NCBI GenBank assembly: GCA_036491115.1
Contig: DASXCQ010000099.1
Location: 1-64,000, forward strand
DNA length: 64,000 nt
Direction: 5' to 3'
Source: DATEPR01 sp036491115
GTDB lineage: Bacteria; Actinomycetota; Actinomycetes; Mycobacteriales; Pseudonocardiaceae
In this document: positions 31,741 through 39,556 of the stretch, one piece after another
Position numbering within the stretch: the first letter of the stretch is position 1
Layout: each line of letters opens with the position of its first letter
Notes under the pieces: model-generated
Databases searched by the model: none
What the model saw: only the letters and a program-made list of their open reading frames with translations
Told to the model about the DNA's origin: nothing
Program-made: the position numbers and the translations under genes

Positions 31741-33717
31741 TTGCGCAGTGTCATGCGAGGGCTGCTGACGCTCGCCGCGCTGACCGCGCTGACGTGTTCG
31801 TTCGCGTCAGCGACCGCGGTCGCCGCACCAGCACCGAGTGCAGCAACGACATCCACGACCACATCGACGGTCACCCCTGCGACCATCCATTCCTGTGCCC
31901 AGAACGTCACACCCGGCATGGCGGCCTGCTTCGCGCTGCGCCGGACCGACGCGGGCGTGCACCACTCCCTGATCAGCCCGGACGTCACACCGAGTGGTTA
32001 CGGTCCGGCCAATCTGCAGAGCGCCTACAAGCTGCCCACGGGCGCGGGCGCCGGCCAGACCGTCGCCATCGTGGACGCCCAGGACGACCCGAACGCCGAG
32101 TCGGACCTGGCCACCTATCGGTCGACCTTCGGCCTGCCGGCCTGCACCACGGCCAACGGCTGCTTCAAGAAGGTCAACCAGAACGGCGCGGCCAGTCCCC
32201 TGCCGACGGCCGACGCCGGCTGGGCCGGTGAGATCAGCCTGGACGTCGACATGGTGTCGGCGATCTGCGCGAACTGCCACATCCTGCTGGTCGAGGCCAC
32301 CAGTGCCACCATCGCCAACCTCGGCAAGGCGGTGAACGAGGCCGTAGCGCTGGGCGCGAAGTACGTGTCCAACAGCTACGGCGGCCCGGAGGACGGTACC
32401 GAGGCGACCGACGACGCCAGCTTCTACCACCACGCGGGTGTCGCGGTGACCGCGTCGACCGGTGACGACGGGTTTGGCATCGGCTATCCGGCGTCCAGCC
32501 CGTTCGTCGCGGCCGTCGGCGGCACGTCGCTGGTCACCTCGACCAACGCCCGCGGCTGGTCGGAGACCGCGTGGAGCGGCGCGGGCAGTGGCTGCTCGTC
32601 CGACGAGGCCAAGCCCTCGTTCCAGGCGAACCTGACCACCGGCTGCACGCGGCGGGCCAACGCCGACGTGTCCGCCGTCGCCGACCCGAACACGGGCGTC
32701 GCGGTGTTCCAGACGTTCGGCGCCACCGGTTGGCAGGTCTACGGCGGCACCAGCGTGTCGTCGCCGATCATCGCGTCGGTCTACGCACTGGCCGGCACGC
32801 CGGGCGCGACCGACACGCCGGCCGCGTACCCGTACTCGCACACCGGCAACCTGTTCGACGTCACCAGCGGCAGCAACGGCGCCTGCTCGACCTCCGTGCA
32901 GTGCACCGCTGGCGTCGGCTGGGACGGCCCGACGGGTCTGGGCACGCCCAACGGCACCGCGGCCTTCACCGCGGGTGCGGCCGGCACCGGCGCGTTGACC
33001 GCCAACAACCCGGGCAGCCAGTCCGGTACGGTCGGCACGGCGACCAGCCTGCAGCTCACCTCGAGCGGCGGCACGGCACCGGTCACGTGGACGGCCACCG
33101 GCCTGCCCACCGGGCTTTCGGTGAGCAGCTCCGGCCTGATCTCCGGCACGCCCACCACCGCCGGCAGCTTCACCGTGACCGGGACCGCCCATGACGCCGC
33201 CGGAGCCACGTCGCCGGCGACGTTCACCTGGACGATCGCCGCGGTGGGGGCCGGATGTCCGTCGGCGGGCCAGAAGCTGGGCAACCCCGGCTTCGAGTCC
33301 GGTGCCACCGCGTGGTCGGCGTCGCCGGCCGTGATCGGCCAGAACGGGTCCATCGGCGAGCCGGCACACGCCGGCACGTGGGACGCGTACCTGGACGGCT
33401 ACGGCACGACGCACACCGACACGCTGTCCCAGTCGGTCACCATCCCGGCCGGGTGCAGCGCGACGCTGTCGTTCTTCCTGCACATCGACACGGCGGAGAC
33501 GACGACAACGACGCAGTTCGACAAGTTGACCGTGAAGCTCGGCACGACGACGTTGGGGACGTTCTCCAACCTCAACCACGCCACCGGCTACGTGTCGCAC
33601 AGCTTCAACGTGTCCAGCTTCGCGGGCCAGACCGTCACCCTGACGTTCACCGGCACCGAGGACACGTCGCTGCAAACCTCGTTCGTGGTCGACGACACCG
33701 CCGTCACCGCGAGCTAG
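31741..33717 (+). CDS. Secreted sedolisin (S53) serine-carboxyl peptidase with C-terminal Ig-like and jelly-roll domains
   Basis: A protein of 658 residues from TTG 31741, chosen because GGAGG sits 5 bases upstream (ATG 31753 is the alternative). The signal peptide ends near AVAAPAP. The catalytic Glu/Asp pair is E164 and D168 (GEISLDVD), and the catalytic Ser is S338 in GGTSVSSPI. GLGTPNG follows in the calcium-binding end. An Ig-like putative domain (about 418-500, TGLPTGLSVSSSGLISGTPT) and a carbohydrate-binding-like beta domain end the protein. The propeptide is short (about 50 residues against about 190 in classical sedolisins). Acid-active secreted protease by family. Confidence 0.88.
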   Translation: MRSVMRGLLTLAALTALTCSFASATAVAAPAPSAATTSTTTSTVTPATIHSCAQNVTPGMAACFALRRTDAGVHHSLISPDVTPSGYGPANLQSAYKLPTGAGAGQTVAIVDAQDDPNAESDLATYRSTFGLPACTTANGCFKKVNQNGAASPLPTADAGWAGEISLDVDMVSAICANCHILLVEATSATIANLGKAVNEAVALGAKYVSNSYGGPEDGTEATDDASFYHHAGVAVTASTGDDGFGIGYPASSPFVAAVGGTSLVTSTNARGWSETAWSGAGSGCSSDEAKPSFQANLTTGCTRRANADVSAVADPNTGVAVFQTFGATGWQVYGGTSVSSPIIASVYALAGTPGATDTPAAYPYSHTGNLFDVTSGSNGACSTSVQCTAGVGWDGPTGLGTPNGTAAFTAGAAGTGALTANNPGSQSGTVGTATSLQLTSSGGTAPVTWTATGLPTGLSVSSSGLISGTPTTAGSFTVTGTAHDAAGATSPATFTWTIAAVGAGCPSAGQKLGNPGFESGATAWSASPAVIGQNGSIGEPAHAGTWDAYLDGYGTTHTDTLSQSVTIPAGCSATLSFFLHIDTAETTTTTQFDKLTVKLGTTTLGTFSNLNHATGYVSHSFNVSSFAGQTVTLTFTGTEDTSLQTSFVVDDTAVTAS

Positions 33718-33752
33718 TGATGCGCTGAACAAGACACCGCATCGAGGGCGAT

Positions 33753-33786
33753 GGGGGTGGTCGGCCCGACCGGGCCGGCCACCCCC
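33753..33786 (+). terminator. Terminator hairpin after the sedolisin gene
   Basis: GGGGGTGGTCGGCCC pairs with GGGCCGGCCACCCCC (one G-T pair) around GACC, 36 bases after the stop, followed by TCTCGTT. Confidence 0.8.
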
Positions 33787-33841
33787 TCTCGTTCATCCCG
33801 TCGTACCACCGGATCACCTGCCGGCGCGCGCGGCGGCAGGC

Positions 33842-33847
33842 TAGCCT
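33842..33847 (+). promoter_or_regulatory. -10 box of the leaderless GH15 gene
   Basis: TAGCCT ends 6 bases before the GTG at 33854; no ribosome binding site. Confidence 0.5.
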
Positions 33848-33853
33848 CGCCCG

Positions 33854-35818
33854 GTGACCACAGCGCAATCACGGGCGGACGCGCCGGGAGAACCGACGGC
33901 GAAGGCGGATGACGGCAAGCCCACCGGTCCCGGCCGGATCGAGGACTACGCGCTGCTGTCGGATCTGCGGACCGCCGCCCTGGTCGGCGTCGACGGCTCC
34001 ATCGACTGGCTCTGTCTGCCCCGTTTCGACTCGTCGTCCTGTTTCGCGCGGCTGCTCGGTGACGAGGACCACGGCCACTGGCGGATCGCGCCGACCGCGT
34101 CGGTGACGTCGGTGTCCCGGCGGTACCGGGGGAACTCGCTGATCCTGGAGACCGAGTTCACCACCGGCGACGGCGTGGTCCGGCTGACCGACTTCATGAC
34201 GCCGCAGTCGCGCGACCACGGCGTCCTGGACCAGCCCAGGGTGGTGCGCATCCTGGAGGGCGTGTCCGGCAACGTGGAGATCATGCTGCGCTGGGTGGTG
34301 CGGTTCGCGTACGCCGACTCGGTGCCGTGGGTGCGCCGGATGCGCAAGCACGGCAGGGAGTATCTGCTCGCGCTGGCCGGCCCGAGGGCGGTCACGCTGC
34401 GCGGGGACCTGCTGCCGCTGCGGGTGCCGCACCAGCGGGCGCACGAGGCGCGGTTCACCATCGGCGCGGGTTCCCGGATGGCGTGGGTGCTGGAGTACCT
34501 GCCCGATCCGGACGACCAGCCGCTGCCCCAGGAGACGTCCCAGGACCTGCGGCGCACCGACGAACTGTGGGACACCTGGTCGCAGCAGATCGACTACGAC
34601 GGCCCGCACGCCGACGCCGTCCAGCGGTCGCTGCTCACCCTCAAGGCGCTGACCTACGCGCCGACCGGCGGCATCGTCGCCGCACCCACCACGTCGCTGC
34701 CGGAAACCCCTGGGGGCGAACGGAATTGGGACTACCGCTACTGCTGGCTGCGGGACGCGACGCTGACCCTGCTGGCATTCGACAACTTCGGCTGCTCGAC
34801 CGAGGCCGAGCAGTGGCGGACCTGGTTGGTGCGGGCCGTCGCCGGTGACCCGGCGGACGTGCAGATCATGTACGGCATCGACGGCGAGCGGCACCTGGTC
34901 GAGTGGGAGGCCGACTGGCTGCCCGGCTACCAGGGTGCCCGGCCGGTCCGGGTGGGCAACGCGGCCTACCGGCAGTTGCAGCTCGACGTGTACGGCGAGG
35001 TGATGGACGCGCTGCACCTGGCCAGGGAGCGCGGCATCACGGAACGGCCGGACTCGTGGGCGATGCAGCGCGGCCTGATGAACCACCTGGAGAGGATCTG
35101 GCAGGAGCCGGACAACGGACTGTGGGAGGTGCGCGGCCAGGGCCGGCACTTCACCCACAGCAGGGTGATGCTGTGGGTGGCGTTCGACCGTGCGGTGCGG
35201 GCCGTCGAGGAGGACGGGCTGCCCGGTCCGGTGGAACGGTGGCGGGAACTGCGGGCGCGGATCCACGAGGAAGTGCTGGAGCACGGGTACAGCGAGAAGC
35301 GCGGCGCGTTCACCCAGTACTACGGCGGCGACGACCTGGACGCGGCGACGCTGCTGATCCCCGCGGTCGGCTTCCTGCCCGGCACGGACGAGCGGATGTG
35401 CGCCACGATCGAGGCGATCGGCAAGGAGCTCAAGCACGGCGACCTGGTCGACCGCTACAGCACCGGTCCAGCTCAGTCCCATGTGGACGGACTCAGTGGA
35501 CGCGAGGGCTCGTTCCTGGTGTGCTCCTTCTGGTACGTGGACGCGCTCGCGCTGTCCGGCCGGCGGGAGGAGGCGGACGCCATGTTCGGCAGGCTGGTCG
35601 GGCTGTGCAACGACGTCGGCCTGCTCGCCGAGGAGTACGACCCCGTGGACAAGCGGTTCCTGGGCAACTTCCCGCAGGCGTTCTCCCATCTGGGACTGGT
35701 GAACAGCGCCGCCGTGCTCTACGGCGAGCACCGGCACCGGCACCGGCACCACAGGAGCAGGCGCAACGGCACGACGTCGACACGGAAGTCGTCGACCCGG
35801 ACCGAGGGGGCGAAATGA
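33854..35818 (+). CDS. GH15 family glucosidase/trehalase
   Basis: A protein of 654 residues, cytoplasmic (no signal). RIEDYALLSDLRTAALVGVDG and SIDWLCLPRFDS form the N-terminal beta domain start. The (alpha/alpha)6 barrel has NWDYRYCWLRDATLTL (substrate-binding, GH15 hallmark) and later EEYDP near the catalytic base. The family in mycobacteria hydrolyses trehalose to glucose; other members cut maltose or dextrins. The C-terminus is a basic His/Arg tail (HRHRHRHHRSRR). It overlaps the next gene by 4 bases, so the glucose released may pass to that dehydrogenase. Confidence 0.88.
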   Translation: MTTAQSRADAPGEPTAKADDGKPTGPGRIEDYALLSDLRTAALVGVDGSIDWLCLPRFDSSSCFARLLGDEDHGHWRIAPTASVTSVSRRYRGNSLILETEFTTGDGVVRLTDFMTPQSRDHGVLDQPRVVRILEGVSGNVEIMLRWVVRFAYADSVPWVRRMRKHGREYLLALAGPRAVTLRGDLLPLRVPHQRAHEARFTIGAGSRMAWVLEYLPDPDDQPLPQETSQDLRRTDELWDTWSQQIDYDGPHADAVQRSLLTLKALTYAPTGGIVAAPTTSLPETPGGERNWDYRYCWLRDATLTLLAFDNFGCSTEAEQWRTWLVRAVAGDPADVQIMYGIDGERHLVEWEADWLPGYQGARPVRVGNAAYRQLQLDVYGEVMDALHLARERGITERPDSWAMQRGLMNHLERIWQEPDNGLWEVRGQGRHFTHSRVMLWVAFDRAVRAVEEDGLPGPVERWRELRARIHEEVLEHGYSEKRGAFTQYYGGDDLDAATLLIPAVGFLPGTDERMCATIEAIGKELKHGDLVDRYSTGPAQSHVDGLSGREGSFLVCSFWYVDALALSGRREEADAMFGRLVGLCNDVGLLAEEYDPVDKRFLGNFPQAFSHLGLVNSAAVLYGEHRHRHRHHRSRRNGTTSTRKSSTRTEGAK

Positions 35819-36855
35819 AGGCGGCCACCGTGGTGCCCGGAAGCCGGGCGAGCGCCGGGGTGTCGGAACGGGACGAGCCCGTCGCGACCGACGGCGAGCT
35901 CGTGGTGGACGGACTGCTGGTCGGCGTGTGCGGTACCGACGTGGAGATCACCGAGCAGGGCTACGGCTGGGTGCCACCGGGCGCGGCCGACCTGGTGCTG
36001 TTCCACGAGTCGCTGGGCCGGGTGCGGTCCGCGCCGGACGGTTCCGGTTTCGCGGCGGGCGACCTGGTGGTCGGCGTGGTGCGCAGGCCCGATCCGCAGC
36101 CGTGCGGCGCGTGTGCCGCGGGGCACTGGGACTTCTGCCTCAACGGCGAGTACACCGAACGCGGCATCAAGGAACGCGACGGCTACGGGTCCACGCGGTG
36201 GACGGTGGAACCGGACTTCGCCATCCGGCTGGACCCCGGTCTGGCCGATCTCGGCGTGCTCACCGAGCCGACCTCGGTGGTGGCGAAGGCGTGGGAGCAG
36301 GCGGAAAAGGTCGGCCACCGCGTGTACTTCGAGCCGAAGACGGCGCTGATCACCGGTGCCGGGCCGATAGGCCTGCTGGCCGCGCTGCTCGGCGTGCAGC
36401 GCGGGCTGGACGTGCACGTCCTGGACCGGGTGACCGACGGCCGCAAGCCGGACCTGGTGCGGCAGCTGGGCGCCACGTACCACACGGACATGGACGAGGT
36501 CGGCCGCCCGGACGTGGTGATCGAGTGCACCGGCGTCGGCGAGCTGGTGTTCGACGTGCTGAGCCGTACCGGCCGCAACGCGGTCACCGTGCTGACCGGG
36601 CTGTCCGGCACCAAGCGGTCGATCGAGGTACCGGCGTCGGCCATCAACGACAGCCTGGTGCTGGAGAACGACGCGCTGGTGGGCAGCGTGAACGCCAGCC
36701 TGGCCAACTACCAGCAGGCGGCTGCCGCGCTGGCCGCGGCCGATCCGCGGTGGCTGGCTCAGCTGATCAGCAGGCGGGTGCCGCTGGCGCGGTGGACCGA
36801 GGCGCTGGACCGTCAGCCGGATGACGTAAAGGTGGTCGTCGACCTCCAGGCGTAG
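35815..36855 (+). CDS. Zinc-dependent glucose 1-dehydrogenase (MDR family)
   Basis: A protein of 346 residues; ATG overlaps the GH15 stop (ATGA). Catalytic zinc ligands fit C39 (GVCGTDVEI), H64-E65 (FHESLGRV) and a later acidic residue (LTEPTSVV). Structural Cys residues cluster in QPCGACAAGHWDFC. The NAD(P) fold is GAGPIGLLAAL. This pattern is glucose dehydrogenase of the archaeal/actinobacterial type (glucose to gluconolactone). Coupled translation with GH15 suggests a trehalose/maltose to gluconate route (inference). Confidence 0.85.
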   Translation: MKAATVVPGSRASAGVSERDEPVATDGELVVDGLLVGVCGTDVEITEQGYGWVPPGAADLVLFHESLGRVRSAPDGSGFAAGDLVVGVVRRPDPQPCGACAAGHWDFCLNGEYTERGIKERDGYGSTRWTVEPDFAIRLDPGLADLGVLTEPTSVVAKAWEQAEKVGHRVYFEPKTALITGAGPIGLLAALLGVQRGLDVHVLDRVTDGRKPDLVRQLGATYHTDMDEVGRPDVVIECTGVGELVFDVLSRTGRNAVTVLTGLSGTKRSIEVPASAINDSLVLENDALVGSVNASLANYQQAAAALAAADPRWLAQLISRRVPLARWTEALDRQPDDVKVVVDLQA

Positions 36856-36911
36856 GGGGATTCCGGTACTTTCTGGCGCTGTCACGTCGCGTGCTCGTGG
36901 GGGGTTGGCCG

Positions 36912-37739
36912 ATGCCGTCGGAGTTCTCGTTCTCGCTGTCGCTGGCCGCGATGGACCTGCTGTGGGAGCAGTTGCGGCTGGGGACACCAGTGCGGATCTT
37001 CGAGATTCCCAGTGTGGGCGCCACGATGCGGGACCGGGAGCGGCTGCGGGCCGTCGTGTTCGACGATCTGGCCGCACGTGGGCTGGCCAACCGGGGCCGG
37101 TTGAGCGCCGAGGTCGAGGAGGCGCTGTTCGCGCTGGGCCGGTTCCGGACCGCGATCGACGTGGTCGGCCTGCTCGAGGACGAGGAACGGCTGCTGGCCC
37201 GGTCCGCGACGGACGGCCGGATCGGTGTGCTGGCGCGGCTGCGCGACCAGTCGGTCACGTTCGACACCTTCCGCCCGGACGGCATGCTGCCCGAGGCGGT
37301 GCGGCTGATCGGCGAGGAAAAGCCGGGCCCCGGCCGGTCGGTGACCTACCCGGAACCGGACCCGGAGGCCGAGCGGCGGGCGGCGCTGGCCCGGCGGCGC
37401 GACGACGGCAGTGGCGGGTTCCGTGGCGTGTTCGAACCGGTGCGGCCGCAGCAGAGCGGGTACGAGCTGGAGCGCAGGGCGGCGCAGGGCATGTGGGAGC
37501 GGCCGCGCAGGCGGATCGGCATGTTCACCGTGTTCGCCAGGGACCGGTACGGCCGCGAGCTGATGACCCCGGTGCTGAGCTGGTTCGACACCGACGAGGG
37601 CCGCTACCTGGGGCACAGCAGGCCGGGGCCGGACGGCCAGCGGTGGACGACCTACTCCCCCGCGGACACCAGGCGGATCGGCCAGCAGCTGGCCGGCATG
37701 CTCGACTCGGTCCGCCAGCCGGCCCAGCCGCTGCGGTGA
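36912..37739 (+). CDS. EspG-family ESX (type VII) secretion chaperone
   Basis: A protein of 275 residues from ATG 36912 (GGGGGG 7 bases upstream). FSFSLSLAAMDLLWEQLRL and PVRIFEIPSVGATMRDRERL are typical of the EspG/ESX-secretion-associated family, and the C-terminal part ends with DTRRIGQQLAGMLDSV. EspG proteins bind PPE-type substrates in the cytosol and keep them soluble for ESX export. The PPE-like gene follows after 93 bases and is its likely client. A second EspG is at 61973-62743. Confidence 0.8.
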   Translation: MPSEFSFSLSLAAMDLLWEQLRLGTPVRIFEIPSVGATMRDRERLRAVVFDDLAARGLANRGRLSAEVEEALFALGRFRTAIDVVGLLEDEERLLARSATDGRIGVLARLRDQSVTFDTFRPDGMLPEAVRLIGEEKPGPGRSVTYPEPDPEAERRAALARRRDDGSGGFRGVFEPVRPQQSGYELERRAAQGMWERPRRRIGMFTVFARDRYGRELMTPVLSWFDTDEGRYLGHSRPGPDGQRWTTYSPADTRRIGQQLAGMLDSVRQPAQPLR

Positions 37740-37832
37740 TCCGCGGATTCGTCCGATCCGGTCCGCGGCCGGGCCGCCTGCGGTACCGTTTTGGTGCGCG
37801 TTGAACTGCTCGTCTGGGTTGAGGGAGCCACC

Positions 37833-39542
37833 ATGCCACCGAACGGGAGCGACAGCGGCGACGGCTACTGGGGACCGAACGGCTGGGTCAGCACCGGTTC
37901 GGTGGGCAGGCACGAGTGGGCCGGCAAGGTCCGCGACGACGCGGTCGCGAAGGCCCAGCAGCAGGCGGGTGTCACGCCCAACCAGCCGGGGATCATCCCC
38001 GGCATCACCAAGGTGGTGGCCACCGCCGAGGGCACGGTCAACGCCAACCAGCAGATCAGCGCGCAGAGCGACCAGCTGGCCAACACCGTCGGCACCCGCC
38101 AGCCGCCGTCCGTCGGCGACGGCAACTACATGAGCATCAGCCACGACGAGCTGTACACCATGGTCAACACCGACCTCAGCTCCGGGCAGGTCGGTGACAG
38201 CGGCAAGGCGTGGAACAACATCAGCAACTCGCTGGTGACGGTGAGCCAGACCCTGAGCAAGGCGTCCCAGTCCACCGAGAGCACCTGGACCGGCAACGCG
38301 GCCGACGCGGCCCGCAACTTCCACTCCGGGGTCGCCTCCTGGACGGGCAGCACCAGCGACAGCGCACAGCTCGCGTCGGACACCATGTACAACCAGTCGG
38401 TGGCCGCCCAGTCCGTGCAGGGCCAGGTGCCCAAGCCGGTGCCGTACAGCTTCGCCGACGAGATGAAGGACTTCCTCTCCGCACCCGACCCGGTGTCCGG
38501 GATGAACGCGGTCAACAAGAAGCTGGCCGACCAGCAGGCGGCCCACCAGCAGGCGGCGCAGGCCGTGTCCGGCTACGACCAGCAGCTGGGTGAGTCGGCG
38601 GGCAAGCTGCCCGCGCTCGCGCCCCCGCCCTCGTTCAACCCGAACGGCGGTGGTGCGGCCGGCGGCGCCGGTGGCGCGGGCGGTGTCGGCCTCGGTGGCG
38701 CGGGTGGCGGCGGTGGCGTGCCCGTCGGCGGCGGTGGCGGTGGTGCCGCGGGCGGCGGTGGCGCCGCCGGTGGTGGCGGTGCCGCGGGCGGCGGCGGCCA
38801 GGTGACCGGCACGCCGATCGTCGGCGGTGGCGGCACGGCCGGTGGCGGTGGCGGTGCCGGCGGTGTCGGCCAGGGCAGCGGTGTGGGTGCCGGCGGCGGT
38901 GGCACGGCCGGCGGCGGTGGCGGTGGCAGCGTCAGTGGGCTGCCCACGCCGGGCCAGACGACGGGCCAGTCGTTCGCCGGTAGCGGCGGTGGGACGGTGG
39001 CGCCGGGTTCGTTCGGCGCGGGCGGTACCGGCGGCGGTGCCGGTGGTGCGGGCGGTATGGGCGCGTTCCCCGGCATGTCGATGGGCGGTTTCGGCGGTGC
39101 GGCCGGCGAGGGCGGTGGCTTCGGCGGCGGCCGGCCGGGTGCCGGTGGGTTCGGTTCGGGCAGCGGTGGTTTCGGCGGTGGCGGGGGCGGCTCGGTCAGC
39201 GGTGCCCGCGGCTCGGGCGGCCTGGGCGGCGGCGGCCGGGCGGGTGGATTCGGTCCCGGCGGCGCGGCCGGTGGCGGCGACGCCAGCAGCTCGGCAGCCG
39301 GTGGAGCGCGCAGCGCGGCCGGAGCCGCGGCGGCCGAGGAGGCCGCGATGGGCAGGGGTGTCGCCGGCGCCCGGGGCGGTATGGGCGAGGAAGGCATGGG
39401 CGGCGCGCCGATGGGTGGCGGTCGCGGTGGCCGCGGCGGTGAGGACGACGAACACAAGAGCCCCTCGTACCTGGTGGAGTCCGATCCGGACTCGATCTTC
39501 GGCACGGACGAGCGCACGGCCCCGCCGGTCATCGGCGGCTGA
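37833..39542 (+). CDS. PPE/WXG100-like ESX substrate with long glycine-rich region
   Basis: A protein of 569 residues from ATG 37833 (GAGGGAG 5 bases upstream). Residues 90-260 are helical, with W152-T-G154 (STWTGNAADAARNF) and coiled helices as in PPE/WXG100 helical hairpins. About 265 residues (271-535) are mostly Gly/Ala. The tail (SPSYLVESDPDSIFG...APPVIGG) ends in a LVE...FG...PPVIG motif that I recall in other Pseudonocardiaceae PPE-like proteins. Probably exported or surface-associated through an ESX system, chaperoned by the EspG upstream. No ESX core ATPase or channel gene is in this window. Confidence 0.75.
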   Translation: MPPNGSDSGDGYWGPNGWVSTGSVGRHEWAGKVRDDAVAKAQQQAGVTPNQPGIIPGITKVVATAEGTVNANQQISAQSDQLANTVGTRQPPSVGDGNYMSISHDELYTMVNTDLSSGQVGDSGKAWNNISNSLVTVSQTLSKASQSTESTWTGNAADAARNFHSGVASWTGSTSDSAQLASDTMYNQSVAAQSVQGQVPKPVPYSFADEMKDFLSAPDPVSGMNAVNKKLADQQAAHQQAAQAVSGYDQQLGESAGKLPALAPPPSFNPNGGGAAGGAGGAGGVGLGGAGGGGGVPVGGGGGGAAGGGGAAGGGGAAGGGGQVTGTPIVGGGGTAGGGGGAGGVGQGSGVGAGGGGTAGGGGGGSVSGLPTPGQTTGQSFAGSGGGTVAPGSFGAGGTGGGAGGAGGMGAFPGMSMGGFGGAAGEGGGFGGGRPGAGGFGSGSGGFGGGGGGSVSGARGSGGLGGGGRAGGFGPGGAAGGGDASSSAAGGARSAAGAAAAEEAAMGRGVAGARGGMGEEGMGGAPMGGGRGGRGGEDDEHKSPSYLVESDPDSIFGTDERTAPPVIGG

Positions 39543-39556
39543 GCCGCCCGCCGGGG

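Noticed and set aside
35730..35755. CACCGG tandem repeat as a mobile or CRISPR-like repeat
   Set aside because: Short in-frame repeat coding for a His/Arg tail of GH15.
38573..39532. 319-residue Pro-rich open frame on the minus strand
   Set aside because: Antisense shadow of the Gly-rich PPE gene; composition is the complement of GGC/GCC codons and there is no ribosome binding site.
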